Shown here: positions 29,375-38,750 of the stretch, piece by piece | Position numbering within the stretch: position 1 is the stretch's first letter | How the letters are laid out: the number at the start of each line of letters is the position of its first letter | Assembly (NCBI RefSeq): GCF_002022005.1 | Contig: NZ_CP017258.1 | Coordinates: 930,001 to 994,000 of the forward strand | Reading direction: 5' to 3' | Source of the DNA: Campylobacter pinnipediorum subsp. caledonicus | GTDB lineage: Bacteria; Campylobacterota; Campylobacteria; Campylobacterales; Campylobacteraceae | Length of the DNA stretch: 64,000 nucleotides | Notes under the pieces: generated by a model | The model's input: only the letters and a program-made list of their open reading frames with translations | The model's database searches: none | Told to the model about the DNA's origin: nothing | Translations under genes and position numbers: made by a program

Positions 29375-30493
29375 TTAGTCTAATTTATGGCGCATATAAG
29401 ATGGAACATCTATCTGTTCTGAATACATATCATCGCCACTTACTTTTTGAAGCATTAAAATTCTATCTCTTTTATTATTTATGTTAGTATTTACACTCTC
29501 TTCAACTTTTTTATCTTGCTCTATTTCAAATCCAGTTGCAACTATAGTTACCTCTATTTTATTATTTTCAAAAGTATCATCTTCAGTTGTACCAAAAATA
29601 ATATCAGCATCTTCATCAGCAGCGCTTTCTACTATATGCATAGCATCTGTTATATCAGAAAGTGGTGTGCTTGGATGGTGTCTAAAATGTATTAAAACAC
29701 CCATAGCCCCATTTATATCTATATCTCCTAATAAAGGCGATTGTATAGCCTCTTTGATAGCTTCTTGAGCTGCATTTTCGCCAGTTGCTTCACCTACACC
29801 CATTATAGCCATACCTCTATGGCTCATTATAGTTCTAACATCAGCAAAGTCAATATTTACATAACCATTTCCAAGTATAACTGTACTCATACCGCCAACA
29901 GCACGAGCAAGAACATTATCAACAACTCTAAAGCTCTCATCTATACTTGCTTTTTTATCCATAACATTTCTTAATTTTTCATTAGATATAACAATTATAG
30001 AATCACACTCTTTTCTTAGCTCTTCAAGTCCAAGATTTGCTAATTTTAGTCTTTTTCTTCCCTCAAACTCAAAAGGCAAGGTAACAACAGAAACAGCCAA
30101 AGCTCCACTTTCTTTTGTAGCCTGTGCTATTATAGGGGCAGCGCCTGTTCCGGTTCCACCACCAAGACCAGCAGCTATAAACACTATATCTGTGCCTTCT
30201 AATACACTTTTTATCTCATCGTAGCTTTCTAAAGCTGCTTCTCTACCGACATCTGGTTTCATGCCGGCACCAAGACCTCTTGTCTTTTTTTCGCCAAGCT
30301 GAATTTTATTGTGTGCGTTTGAATTCTTAAGAGCCTGAGCATCGGTGTTTGCAACAATCAGATCAATATCAAGACTAGAATACTCTCTTATGATTCTATT
30401 GATCATATTACTACCGCCGCCACCTACTCCAATAGCTTTTATCTTTGTTCCATACAAATTATCATTTTCTTCCACTCTAAAACCACCACTCAT
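29375..30493 (-). CDS. ftsZ: Cell division protein FtsZ
   Basis: 372 residues from the ATG at 30493, preceded by AAGGAG; a further in-frame ATG at 30514 lies upstream of that site. FtsZ is the tubulin-like GTPase that builds the division ring. The GTP motif GGGTGTGAAP and the nearby IGVGGGGSN loop are intact, and the T7 loop NIDFADVRTIM supplies the catalytic Asp. A linker rich in Glu and Asn leads to the C-terminal peptide DVPSYMRHKLD, which binds FtsA. It follows ftsA after 46 nt. Confidence 0.99.
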   Translation of the reverse strand: MSGGFRVEENDNLYGTKIKAIGVGGGGSNMINRIIREYSSLDIDLIVANTDAQALKNSNAHNKIQLGEKKTRGLGAGMKPDVGREAALESYDEIKSVLEGTDIVFIAAGLGGGTGTGAAPIIAQATKESGALAVSVVTLPFEFEGRKRLKLANLGLEELRKECDSIIVISNEKLRNVMDKKASIDESFRVVDNVLARAVGGMSTVILGNGYVNIDFADVRTIMSHRGMAIMGVGEATGENAAQEAIKEAIQSPLLGDIDINGAMGVLIHFRHHPSTPLSDITDAMHIVESAADEDADIIFGTTEDDTFENNKIEVTIVATGFEIEQDKKVEESVNTNINNKRDRILMLQKVSGDDMYSEQIDVPSYMRHKLD

Positions 30494-30539
30494 ATTTATC
30501 TCCTTAAAATTCATACAATAAAATTATATCTCAAACGGC

Positions 30540-31970
30540 TCAAAACCATTGAGTCATCCAGTGCCATATTTTACTAAATACACTTGGATTTTTTTCGTGT
30601 TTTATATCTGATATATCCAACAACTCATCTTTTATATCTTTTTTGCCATTATCTTGAAATTGTTCTGTGCCTTTTGTATATTTAAATCCAAATTCCTCTT
30701 GTTCTTTATTTTCTTCATTATTTAACAAGTTATCTTCTTCAAAAAGATTTTTCAAACGAGCTTTTGAAGATACTATTGATTCATTTTTATATCTCATCTT
30801 TTTCTCAGAATCAATCTCGTATGGAGTAAAGTGACCGGCTCCATACATACAAAGCCCTATAACACAAGAATTTGATGGATCTCTTATAACCTCATACAAC
30901 CCTTCCATATTTTTAGGTTTTGCTATTCTTATTTGATATTTATCAAATACCATACTAGCCAATTCTTTAAATCCATCTAATTTTGTCATTCCGCCAGTAA
31001 ACACAACACCAGCGCCTAGGATATCCTTATGTTTTAATTCGTTTTTGCTATTTTGAATAATATTTGACAAAAATACTAATGTTTCCTCAGCTCTTGCATA
31101 TATAACCTTAGAGATAATATCCAAAGAAACCTCATTACTTTTATTCTCATCACCAAGTTCAGGAAGTTCTATCAAATCTGTGGATTTAGCAATCAAAGAA
31201 CCATAGCCTATCTTTATCTCTTCTGCTTTTGGCAAAGGAGTATGAAGTGCTATAGATAGATCGTTTGTTATATGAGAAGAACCAACAGGCAAAAAGTCAT
31301 TAAATATAATAGAATTTCCAGAATGGACAACAACATCAGAAACAGAGCCACCTATATCTATCAAAGCAGCACCTAATTCTTTTTCATCATCATTTAAAGT
31401 AGCTATAGAAGAAGCATAGCCTGATAAAACTATATTATCTATCTCTATACCGGCTAAATTTATTGCTTTTTTTAGGTTGTTTAAAATAGACTTTTGAACG
31501 ATTATAATATGAGCATGAACCTCAAGCCTAGTGCCGTTCATACCCAAAGGATCTTCAATATGTTCTTGCTCATCAACTTTAAAGTTATAAGGTAAAACAT
31601 GAAGCTTTTCATAGTCAGTAGAAACACTTGCATAATGATTTGCTATTTGCATAGCTCTTTCTATCTCACTTATGCCTATCTCGTGATTTGGTATATTTAC
31701 AACGCCATTACTGTCTAAACTTTTTGTGTTAGCACCAGATATCGACACAATAACCTTATCATATCTGGTTCCAGCAACTCTTTGTGCATTTGTTAATGCA
31801 TTCTTTACAGATTTAGAAGCTAATTCTATATTTGTAATAGCTCCTTTTTTTACACCGTTTGCTTTTTCTGTTCCTATACCTATTATTTTCATTCCATCAT
31901 CGCTGTATTCAGCCATAACAGCTCTAACTTGGAAAGAACCTATGTCTATACCTAAAATTTTAATACTCAA
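30540..31970 (-). CDS. ftsA: Cell division protein FtsA
   Basis: 476 residues, longer than E. coli FtsA (420) because of an acidic linker before the C-terminus (around 405-455). It is an actin-like ATPase that tethers FtsZ to the membrane. Seen: the phosphate-1 motif GIDIGSFQVRAVM, the phosphate-2 segment AALIDIGGSVSDV and the adenosine motif GVVFTGGMTKLDG. The last residues (SVFSKIWHWMTQWF) form an amphipathic helix, the usual membrane-targeting tail. It begins 5 nt after the PpiD-like gene and continues into ftsZ. Confidence 0.97.
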   Translation of the reverse strand: MSIKILGIDIGSFQVRAVMAEYSDDGMKIIGIGTEKANGVKKGAITNIELASKSVKNALTNAQRVAGTRYDKVIVSISGANTKSLDSNGVVNIPNHEIGISEIERAMQIANHYASVSTDYEKLHVLPYNFKVDEQEHIEDPLGMNGTRLEVHAHIIIVQKSILNNLKKAINLAGIEIDNIVLSGYASSIATLNDDEKELGAALIDIGGSVSDVVVHSGNSIIFNDFLPVGSSHITNDLSIALHTPLPKAEEIKIGYGSLIAKSTDLIELPELGDENKSNEVSLDIISKVIYARAEETLVFLSNIIQNSKNELKHKDILGAGVVFTGGMTKLDGFKELASMVFDKYQIRIAKPKNMEGLYEVIRDPSNSCVIGLCMYGAGHFTPYEIDSEKKMRYKNESIVSSKARLKNLFEEDNLLNNEENKEQEEFGFKYTKGTEQFQDNGKKDIKDELLDISDIKHEKNPSVFSKIWHWMTQWF

Positions 31971-31975
31971 AACAA

Positions 31976-33436
31976 TTACCTTTTGATATATTCTTCTACT
32001 TTATAGCGTTTTTGCAACGCATTGGTTAAATCTTTTATAAGCTCATTGTTTTTCAATGTAGCAATATTTTCACTAACTAACTTTTTATCACTAACTAAAC
32101 TATCAGGAAGCAATTTTTGTTCCAAAATTTCATATATAACAGCCTTGTTATCTAAAATAACATAACCTTTTTTGTTAGTAGAAGAAAACACATGATCTAT
32201 AAAGTTTCCACTCTCTAACATATCTAGCCCATCTATGTCTTTTCGATCTGTTCTACTAATGCTTGCTACGCTAGCATTTTTCACATCAAAATTAGCAACT
32301 TCTTTTTTTACCTTAGCATCTAAAATTTCTTTTTCCTTTTCAAGCTTAAAAGCCTCCAAAACTTCATCTTTTGCTTCATCGTATGTTTTTGTTTTGGATT
32401 TTTCTATCTCGTTCAATTTCAGTATTATATATCCATTATTGTAAATTATAGGCTTAACAACATCTCCAACACTTAATTTATTTAAATTCTCTATATCAAA
32501 AGGTGCTTTGCTTGCAAAAAAGCTAATATCTTCTATTGTTTGAACTTCACCTTTTTTAAGTTCTGTGTATCTCTTTAAAGCAGCAGTTTTATTCTCCTGT
32601 AAAGCATAATCTCTTTTTACAAGATCCTTAGCTTCTTCAAAAGATTTAATTTTATCTTCTGAATTTCTATAGCTATCTTTGTTATCTTCATAGTAGCTCT
32701 TTAAAACATCATCGCTCGCTTTTAGATCACTATTTGGTATAAAAATGCTGCCAAATTTATATTTATCTTCTGTCATATAGTTATTCTGATTTTTTTCCCA
32801 AAATTTCTTCATTTCATCTTTAGTTATAACAATCTCATTATCATTTATAGTTACTATTTTAAAAGCAACTTCATCTTTCATATTAAATATAGCAGACATC
32901 ATAGAAATATCATCATCATTAGCTGACACCCTTATAGCTTGTGATAATTTTTCTATTAAAATAGAACGTTTTAGATTTTTCTCAAAATCTTGTGGGTTTA
33001 TTCTTGAGCGCCTTAATACATCTTTGTATATTTTTTCATCAAAAACACCATCTTTTTGAAAATTACTATCTGATACTATATATTTTATAATATCATCATC
33101 ATTAACACTCAAACCTATATCATCAGCAAAATTTAAAAGCAAAGAGTCTCTTATGCTTGCATCAAGAGCTAAATTTTGAAGCCCCATATCACTTGCTTTT
33201 TCTTCACTTAGCTGACCATTAAAAATATTATTATAATAACTAAAAAGTTGAGAGTATTTTTCGTTTAACTCTTGAACACTTATATTTCTATGACCTACTT
33301 TTGCAACAGATGTTGATCTATTTGAGTTAAAATCATAAGCTCCCCAACCCACAAAACCAGCTCCAACAAAAGCTATAGTGCTTATCCAAATTGTAACTAC
33401 AAGATATTTTTTATGCTTTTGCATCCATGTTATCAT
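31976..33436 (-). CDS. PpiD/SurA-like periplasmic folding protein
   Basis: 486 residues: one N-terminal membrane anchor (LVVTIWISTIAFVGAGFVGWG), a SurA N-terminal-type chaperone domain (about 40-170), a degenerate parvulin-like region around 230-360 (LNKLSVGDVVKPIIYNNGYIILKLNEI) and a helical tail. It is the counterpart of Cj0694, next to ftsA in C. jejuni. It should act at the periplasmic face of the inner membrane on exported proteins. Parvulin active-site residues are not clearly conserved, so isomerase activity is uncertain. It is in line with ftsA and ftsZ. Confidence 0.88.
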   Translation of the reverse strand: MITWMQKHKKYLVVTIWISTIAFVGAGFVGWGAYDFNSNRSTSVAKVGHRNISVQELNEKYSQLFSYYNNIFNGQLSEEKASDMGLQNLALDASIRDSLLLNFADDIGLSVNDDDIIKYIVSDSNFQKDGVFDEKIYKDVLRRSRINPQDFEKNLKRSILIEKLSQAIRVSANDDDISMMSAIFNMKDEVAFKIVTINDNEIVITKDEMKKFWEKNQNNYMTEDKYKFGSIFIPNSDLKASDDVLKSYYEDNKDSYRNSEDKIKSFEEAKDLVKRDYALQENKTAALKRYTELKKGEVQTIEDISFFASKAPFDIENLNKLSVGDVVKPIIYNNGYIILKLNEIEKSKTKTYDEAKDEVLEAFKLEKEKEILDAKVKKEVANFDVKNASVASISRTDRKDIDGLDMLESGNFIDHVFSSTNKKGYVILDNKAVIYEILEQKLLPDSLVSDKKLVSENIATLKNNELIKDLTNALQKRYKVEEYIKR

Positions 33437-33524
33437 TTTTATTCCTTAATTACTGTTATAAAATTATGCGATTTTACCTTTTTTAGGCTTTAAATAACGT
33501 TAAATTATACTAACTAACAGCTTG

Positions 33525-34103
33525 TTAGTACTTAGCTTTTGAGTAAAGTTCAATAAGTTTACAACTATTTTCCAAAATAGCAACATCTTTTGCGAGTTGC
33601 TCTGCTGTTCTACCAAAAGCATAAACCCCATATCCTTTTATAAGTACTAAATTTGTCTGCTTTTCAATCATATATCTATAAATTTCAGTTTGCGCCCTTT
33701 CATACCAATCTTCAAATTGCTTAGGATCATAAACTAAAATTTCATTAAATTTCATATATCCAAAGTAGTCTTTTGGGTGAAGGCTACTATATTTAAGGCT
33801 ATAAGCAGTAGCATAATGAGGCATAGCATAGCATATATATTTGGCTTCATTTATATTTTTATAAATATTTGAATGTATATACGCATCTATACTTGCTTCA
33901 TTCCATCTATAATCTTGCTTAGATGACAATAAAATCAAATCATCATCCCCCAAATCATCAAAAATAGCATTTTGCCTATTAATCAAAAACTGGCTTCCTT
34001 CTATTCTTGTCGATATAGAACCATGAAAAACACCAAAAAAATTCTTTCTAAACATAGAAAGCGAAACTTTTTTTAACTTATCCTTAGAATACTGTAAATC
34101 CAT
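33525..34103 (-). CDS. Class II aldolase/adducin-fold protein lacking the metal-binding histidines
   Basis: 192 residues from the ATG at 34103 (GGAG upstream); the frame also runs open for 18 codons further. The N-terminal GSISTRIEGSQFLIN, the core YATAYSLKY and the C-terminal GYGVYAFGRTAEQLAKDVAILE follow the class II aldolase/adducin head domain. The catalytic zinc ligands do not: the usual HTHSPYATA reads YAMPHYATA, and the usual NHG reads GYG. So the fold is recognisable while aldolase or dehydratase chemistry is unlikely. It lies upstream of the PpiD-like gene on the same strand (88 nt) and is divergent from rsmH. Confidence 0.8.
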   Translation of the reverse strand: MDLQYSKDKLKKVSLSMFRKNFFGVFHGSISTRIEGSQFLINRQNAIFDDLGDDDLILLSSKQDYRWNEASIDAYIHSNIYKNINEAKYICYAMPHYATAYSLKYSSLHPKDYFGYMKFNEILVYDPKQFEDWYERAQTEIYRYMIEKQTNLVLIKGYGVYAFGRTAEQLAKDVAILENSCKLIELYSKAKY

Positions 34104-34216
34104 AATAATATCTCCAGAAAATTTATATAAAACAATAAAATACATAAAATTATACACAATTTATTTTTTTAAGTAAAATTTTGATACATTTATATAAAAA
34201 ATAAAGGTTTTATATT

Positions 34217-35137
34217 TTGCAAAGTCCTCATAAAAGTGTATTATTAAATGAAGTTAAAGATATATTTTCAAACCTAGATGGAACTTTTATAGATTGCACA
34301 TTGGGTTATGCTGGACACTCTTATGCGATACTAAAAAATAATCCTAATTTAAACTTAATAGCTTGTGATAGAGATAATGAAGCTATCGAATTTAGCAAAA
34401 AAAAATTAGAAGAGTTTAAGGATAGAGTAAAAATTTATAAAAGTAATTTTTCTGAGCTTTTAAACAAAATAAGCGATGATGATAAAAAAAACATAAGAGC
34501 GATACTTGCTGATATAGGTGTTAGTTCGCTTCAGATAGATAAAGATAACAGGGGTTTTTCTATAAATTCAGATACACTTGATATGAGAATGGATCAAAAC
34601 AATCCAATAAGTGCTTTTGAAATTGTAAATAATTATTCTTACGATGAGCTATCAAGGATATTTTTTGAGTATGGAGAATTAAAAAATGCAAGAAATATAG
34701 CACAAAAAATAATAACAGCAAGAAATGAAACTCCTATAAAATCAGCAAAACAACTAGTAAAAATAATAGGAACAAATAGCATAAGAGGAAGAAACGTTTC
34801 GCAAGCCATACTTGCATTTCAAGCAATAAGGATAGAGGTAAATAAAGAGTTAGATGAACTAAAAAATTTATTAAATCTAATTAAAAAAAGTGGTATAAAA
34901 AATTGCTTAGTTTGCATAATAAGCTTTCATTCACTAGAAGATAGGATAGTAAAATCTACATTTAAAGACTGGCAAACAAACTGCATTTGCCCACCAAATT
35001 CATTAAGATGTGAGTGCGGAAACAATAATAGCATAGGAAAAATACTAACAAAAAAGGCAATTCAACCAACAAAAGAAGAGATTTTTGAAAATTCAAGAAG
35101 TAGTTGTGCTAAAATGCGTGCTTTTATGATAAGGTAA
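34217..35137 (+). CDS. rsmH: 16S rRNA (cytosine-1402-N4)-methyltransferase RsmH (MraW)
   Basis: 306 residues from a TTG with AAAGG upstream. It methylates N4 of C1402 in 16S rRNA using SAM. N-terminal PHKSVLLNEV, the SAM segment DCTLGYAGHS, ADIGVSSLQID and RGFSINSDTLDMRMD are characteristic, as is SFHSLEDRIVK near the C-terminus. The C-terminal Cys-rich stretch is standard. The small ftsL-like gene follows after 4 nt, the typical order in division clusters. Confidence 0.96.
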   Translation: MQSPHKSVLLNEVKDIFSNLDGTFIDCTLGYAGHSYAILKNNPNLNLIACDRDNEAIEFSKKKLEEFKDRVKIYKSNFSELLNKISDDDKKNIRAILADIGVSSLQIDKDNRGFSINSDTLDMRMDQNNPISAFEIVNNYSYDELSRIFFEYGELKNARNIAQKIITARNETPIKSAKQLVKIIGTNSIRGRNVSQAILAFQAIRIEVNKELDELKNLLNLIKKSGIKNCLVCIISFHSLEDRIVKSTFKDWQTNCICPPNSLRCECGNNNSIGKILTKKAIQPTKEEIFENSRSSCAKMRAFMIR

Positions 35138-35141
35138 AAAA

Positions 35142-35426
35142 GTGAACATACAAGAAGACAGAGATGAGTTATTAGAACTTTATAAAAAATCAACATCGCA
35201 AGAGGAAAATTTAAGTTTAAAAACGCTTTGGGTGGCATATTTACTACTATTAGTTTGTCTTTGCATCCTTATTCCAAAAATATACATTGCAAATGAAATA
35301 TATTATACAAGCAGAGAGATATCTGACATAAACAATAAAAGAGATGTTTTGCTTGAAGAAAACAGAGCCTTAAAAATCAAACTTGAAAACATGAAGTATA
35401 AAAATCAAGTAATAGACCCTCTTTAA
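35142..35426 (+). CDS. FtsL-like small division membrane protein
   Basis: 94 residues from a GTG. A short cytoplasmic N-terminus, one membrane helix (LWVAYLLLLVCLCILIPKIYI, residues 29-49) and a periplasmic coiled coil (ISDINNKRDVLLEENRALKIKLENM) give the FtsL/DivIC layout. Sequence identity is not recognisable by eye, but the location directly after rsmH is where ftsL sits in most bacteria. FtsL would join the FtsB-FtsQ complex at the septum. Alternative: an unrelated bitopic protein. Confidence 0.7.
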   Translation: MNIQEDRDELLELYKKSTSQEENLSLKTLWVAYLLLLVCLCILIPKIYIANEIYYTSREISDINNKRDVLLEENRALKIKLENMKYKNQVIDPL

Positions 35427-35427
35427 A

Positions 35428-36579
35428 TCAAGTCAAAGATGATGTCTGATATAAACGCATAAGCTCCTTATAAAAGTCGCATTCTGTTCTTTTTTCAAGC
35501 AATCCTGAGTTTGGAAACAGCTCATCGCAAAGAGTTTGAATATCTTTAAATCTGTTCTTAAAAATATTGCTTAAAATTATAGCCGATATATCAGAACGTA
35601 TAAGTATGGCTGGTGGCATTATTCCATTAAATAAAAGCGATTTTATTGTGTCAGGATGGTATTTTATATGGTGATGTTGCCCATGAGGACAAGTCTTTGT
35701 ACTAACTATAGTCTTGCATTTATCACAATAAACCAACTCCGGTAAAACTATAACATCCATATTTAGATCTTTTATGTATTTATCCAAAACTGTTTTTGGT
35801 TGATTTTGATCATAAAACATACCTATTCCGTGATGATTTTGTCCTATAACAAGCTTATTAACACCTAAATTACAAGCTGATATACACTCCAAAACTGGAT
35901 TTTGATGAAGGGCAAAAATACTTGTTTTAAAAGGCATAATAACAACACGATTTTTAGGAAGATAATTTTGTATAAAATACTCAATAGTTTCTTGTCTTAG
36001 TTCAAAATTAATGCTATTTTTGCCATGCGATTGGAGTAAAAAAATTATAACCAAATCAGCCTTGTCTATAGCCATTCTTATAAGTCTTTCGTGGGCTCTG
36101 TTTATTGGGTCAGCTGTTAACATTACAGCAGTTATTTTTTGTGTATTTAACTCATGCTTAATGTTTTCTATATGTTTTTTTGCATTCTTCACTTCATTGC
36201 TATAAATTTCAAAACTACCAGACACACACCATTTATCTGTATCTTTATTTTTATTTAATCTTGTGTTAAAAATATTTAATTCATACTCTTTTTTATTTTT
36301 AAAAAATGTTTCTATATTTATATAGCCAACATTTTTATTTTCACAGATTAATTCTAATTTATCAATGTTTTTCAAATCACTATCATCCATATCAACAGAA
36401 AAAATAAAAGGATATGGCATAGGTTCTTGCATAAAATAGCCATCTAAACTTACAGACTCTATTTCTTCCTCGTTCATTAATTTATTGAATTTAGAAAAAA
36501 TTTTATTTTGTATAAGCTCAAGTGTATAAAATATATCTAAATCAATATTTATACTTTTACTTTTTCTTTGTGATTTCAT
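35428..36579 (-). CDS. ATP-sulfurylase-like protein with altered active site
   Basis: 383 residues. The middle and C-terminal parts follow sulfate adenylyltransferase: TADPINRAHERLIRMAI (156-171), VIGQNHHGIG (244-253), and a zinc knuckle with Cys285, Cys288, Cys297 and His299. This is the counterpart of Cj1609, annotated as sulfate adenylyltransferase. The catalytic HxxH reads NRAH (160-163), losing the first His, and the usual QxRN segment just before it reads MLTAD. APS synthesis is therefore doubtful. Its start lies within the regulator gene (23-nt overlap), so the two are translationally coupled. No other sulfate assimilation gene is nearby. Confidence 0.8.
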   Translation of the reverse strand: MKSQRKSKSINIDLDIFYTLELIQNKIFSKFNKLMNEEEIESVSLDGYFMQEPMPYPFIFSVDMDDSDLKNIDKLELICENKNVGYINIETFFKNKKEYELNIFNTRLNKNKDTDKWCVSGSFEIYSNEVKNAKKHIENIKHELNTQKITAVMLTADPINRAHERLIRMAIDKADLVIIFLLQSHGKNSINFELRQETIEYFIQNYLPKNRVVIMPFKTSIFALHQNPVLECISACNLGVNKLVIGQNHHGIGMFYDQNQPKTVLDKYIKDLNMDVIVLPELVYCDKCKTIVSTKTCPHGQHHHIKYHPDTIKSLLFNGIMPPAILIRSDISAIILSNIFKNRFKDIQTLCDELFPNSGLLEKRTECDFYKELMRLYQTSSLT

Positions 36580-37447
36580 ACTTCTTTCTCTTTTCCCAAA
36601 GTGATTTTCTTGATATGCCTAATTTTTTTGATAATTCTGTATCTGGAAATTGACTTTGATATGTATTTATAATATATTTTATATATTCATCTATCGTTAT
36701 TATCTCATCTATTTTAAAACTCTTGCTGTCTACACCTAACTCACAAACATCAAAATAAGACTTAGTATTTAAATTTGTAGTAGAAAATATAGCTTTTTTT
36801 TTCTGGCATATCAAAAATAATTTTTCACATTCAATATCATTAAGAACTTGAATGCCAGATATATACATATATTCATTTTCTAAGGAAATTATCTCTTTTT
36901 GCACTTGATTATAATCAGTAGCAAAAATAACTTTCAAAGGTTTATCTATAAGTCTTATGTAACTAAAAACAAAATTATCAGCATAGCTTATCTTTGGAGT
37001 TTTTAAAAGCAGTGGAAGTTTTATCTTTCTTATGTCAATATTTGGGATATGATACTCTTTTAAGATATTAGTTATGTAATTTTGATAAGAATCAAAATTG
37101 CTTCTCATTTTTTTATATTCAACAAAATGGTTTATCTTTCTTACCAACTCTTCTATCATAAACGGTTTTTGAATATAATCACTAGCTCCAGCAGAAATTG
37201 GCTTAGACACAGTGTCATTGCTAATATAAGCAATTAAAAGTATTATAATGGAATTTTTAAATTTTTTTATCACAGGGTAAAAATCTTCTCCTGTAAGCGT
37301 AGTAGAAAGCAACACAACATCAAAATTTTCATTTTTTAAAGCATCGTTTACACTTCTTGCTATTTCACATTCATACCCTATATCTGCTAATTTTGTAGCT
37401 ATAGAACCAGCCAAGTAAATTTCATTTTCTACTATCAAAACCTTCAT
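36557..37447 (-). CDS. Atypical orphan response regulator (HP1021/Cj1608 type)
   Basis: 296 residues from the ATG at 37447, whose ATGA overlaps the ispDF stop. An N-terminal receiver-like domain (1-115) is followed by a helical middle section and a C-terminal Fis-type HTH (ELSKKLGISRKSLWEKRKKY). The phosphoacceptor position in DVVLLSTTLTGED is Ser48 instead of Asp, while Lys94 (QKPF) is kept. This matches H. pylori HP1021 and C. jejuni Cj1608, orphan regulators known to act without phosphorylation and to bind oriC and metabolic promoters. Its place between ispDF and the sulfurylase-like gene equals Cj1607-Cj1609. No histidine kinase is adjacent. Confidence 0.9.
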   Translation of the reverse strand: MKVLIVENEIYLAGSIATKLADIGYECEIARSVNDALKNENFDVVLLSTTLTGEDFYPVIKKFKNSIIILLIAYISNDTVSKPISAGASDYIQKPFMIEELVRKINHFVEYKKMRSNFDSYQNYITNILKEYHIPNIDIRKIKLPLLLKTPKISYADNFVFSYIRLIDKPLKVIFATDYNQVQKEIISLENEYMYISGIQVLNDIECEKLFLICQKKKAIFSTTNLNTKSYFDVCELGVDSKSFKIDEIITIDEYIKYIINTYQSQFPDTELSKKLGISRKSLWEKRKKYEITKKK

Positions 37448-38559
37448 TTTTTGGTCCAATCATAATATTTTAAACTCACGCTAGACATACAAGCTATGCC
37501 CTCACCTCTTCCTATAAAACCTAGTTTTTCTGTAGTTGTAGCTTTTACATTTATCTTATTTGGCTTGATACCCAAAACATTAGATAAGTTAAATTCCATT
37601 TTTCTTTTAAACTTAGATATTTTTGGTTTTTCTGCCAATATGGTTACATCAGCATTAACAAGCTCAAATCCAACACTTTGTATCTTTGTATATACCTCTT
37701 TGAGTAATTTCATAGAGCTGATACCTTTGTATATTTCATTACTATCTGGAAAAAGTTCTCCTATATCACCAAGACTGCTTGCTCCTAGCATAGCATCTAT
37801 CAAAGCATGTGTAGCCACATCGGCATCGCTATGACCTTTTAATCCAAGCTCATACTCTATCTTTTCTCCACAAAGCCAAAGTTCATATCCCTCACAAAGC
37901 TCATGAACATCAAAACCATTGCCAACAAAATAATCTTTCGATGGAGAATCAAGTTCTAACTTAAATAAATCATCTTTTGTGGTTATCTTTCTAGCTCTTT
38001 CATCACCTAAAATTTGCCAAACACTCCCCCCATTTGATTTTATAGCAGAGCTATCATCAGTATAAACTTTATCAGTATTAAGTGCTTTTAATAAAATACT
38101 AGCTCTAGAAAGTTGTGGCGTTTGAATAAGTTTTATCTTTTCTCTTTGTATGCTTTCATTATCATAATAAGCTGTATCAACAACGTTTAAAACTGGAACA
38201 ACACAATCAGCCAAATTAGATGATTCTATAATTTTTGTAAGCATATCTTTTGTTACACAAGGTCTTGCTATATCACTAACTAAAACAAATTCTGTTTTTA
38301 CATGCCTTAATGCATTTTTAAGACTCTCTTGCCTAGTTTGACCGCCTAAAACAAATTTATATTCAGGTGCAAATCTTTGCATATAATCACACTCTTTTGA
38401 AACTACTATAATTTCTTTAAATGTGTAAAAAGAGCTTAAATTTTTTGTAGCAAAAAGCCATAATGGATCATCACCAACTCTTAGCCATTGCTTTTTAACT
38501 GGCATCTGAAAGCGTGTAGAGTCACCTGCTCCAAGCATAATCAACGTCATATCAAACAA
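37444..38559 (-). CDS. ispDF: Bifunctional IspD-IspF enzyme of the MEP isoprenoid pathway
   Basis: 371 residues, the IspD-IspF fusion typical of Campylobacterota. The N-terminal half (MLGAGDSTRFQMPVKKQW, 8-25) is the cytidylyltransferase that makes CDP-methylerythritol. The C-terminal part from about 212 (GNGFDVHELCEG, then LKGHSDADVATHALIDA) is the 2,4-cyclodiphosphate synthase with its zinc ligands Asp and His. The intermediate IspE step is encoded elsewhere. The TTG at 38559 is kept as start because AAGGA lies six bases upstream; the ATG at 38550 has no such site. It is first of a three-gene operon. Confidence 0.95.
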   Translation of the reverse strand: MFDMTLIMLGAGDSTRFQMPVKKQWLRVGDDPLWLFATKNLSSFYTFKEIIVVSKECDYMQRFAPEYKFVLGGQTRQESLKNALRHVKTEFVLVSDIARPCVTKDMLTKIIESSNLADCVVPVLNVVDTAYYDNESIQREKIKLIQTPQLSRASILLKALNTDKVYTDDSSAIKSNGGSVWQILGDERARKITTKDDLFKLELDSPSKDYFVGNGFDVHELCEGYELWLCGEKIEYELGLKGHSDADVATHALIDAMLGASSLGDIGELFPDSNEIYKGISSMKLLKEVYTKIQSVGFELVNADVTILAEKPKISKFKRKMEFNLSNVLGIKPNKINVKATTTEKLGFIGRGEGIACMSSVSLKYYDWTKK

Positions 38560-38750
38560 ATTAAATCCTTTTAGAAAGTGTTACAAAATTATACATATTT
38601 TAGCTTGTTAAAACTTTATATATTATTTTTAAATAATAAAATTGTAGCTAAAATTTGAAACATCAAACCAAGCTATAAAATTATTAAGTTTCAAAAAGGT
38701 AAAATTGTATGAGCAATAATTAGTTATAACCAATAAAGTAAGGACAGATG

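Noticed and set aside
38560-38750. TPP riboswitch before thiC
   Set aside because: No CUGAGA core or GGAUAAUGCCA-like segment is present in the interval.
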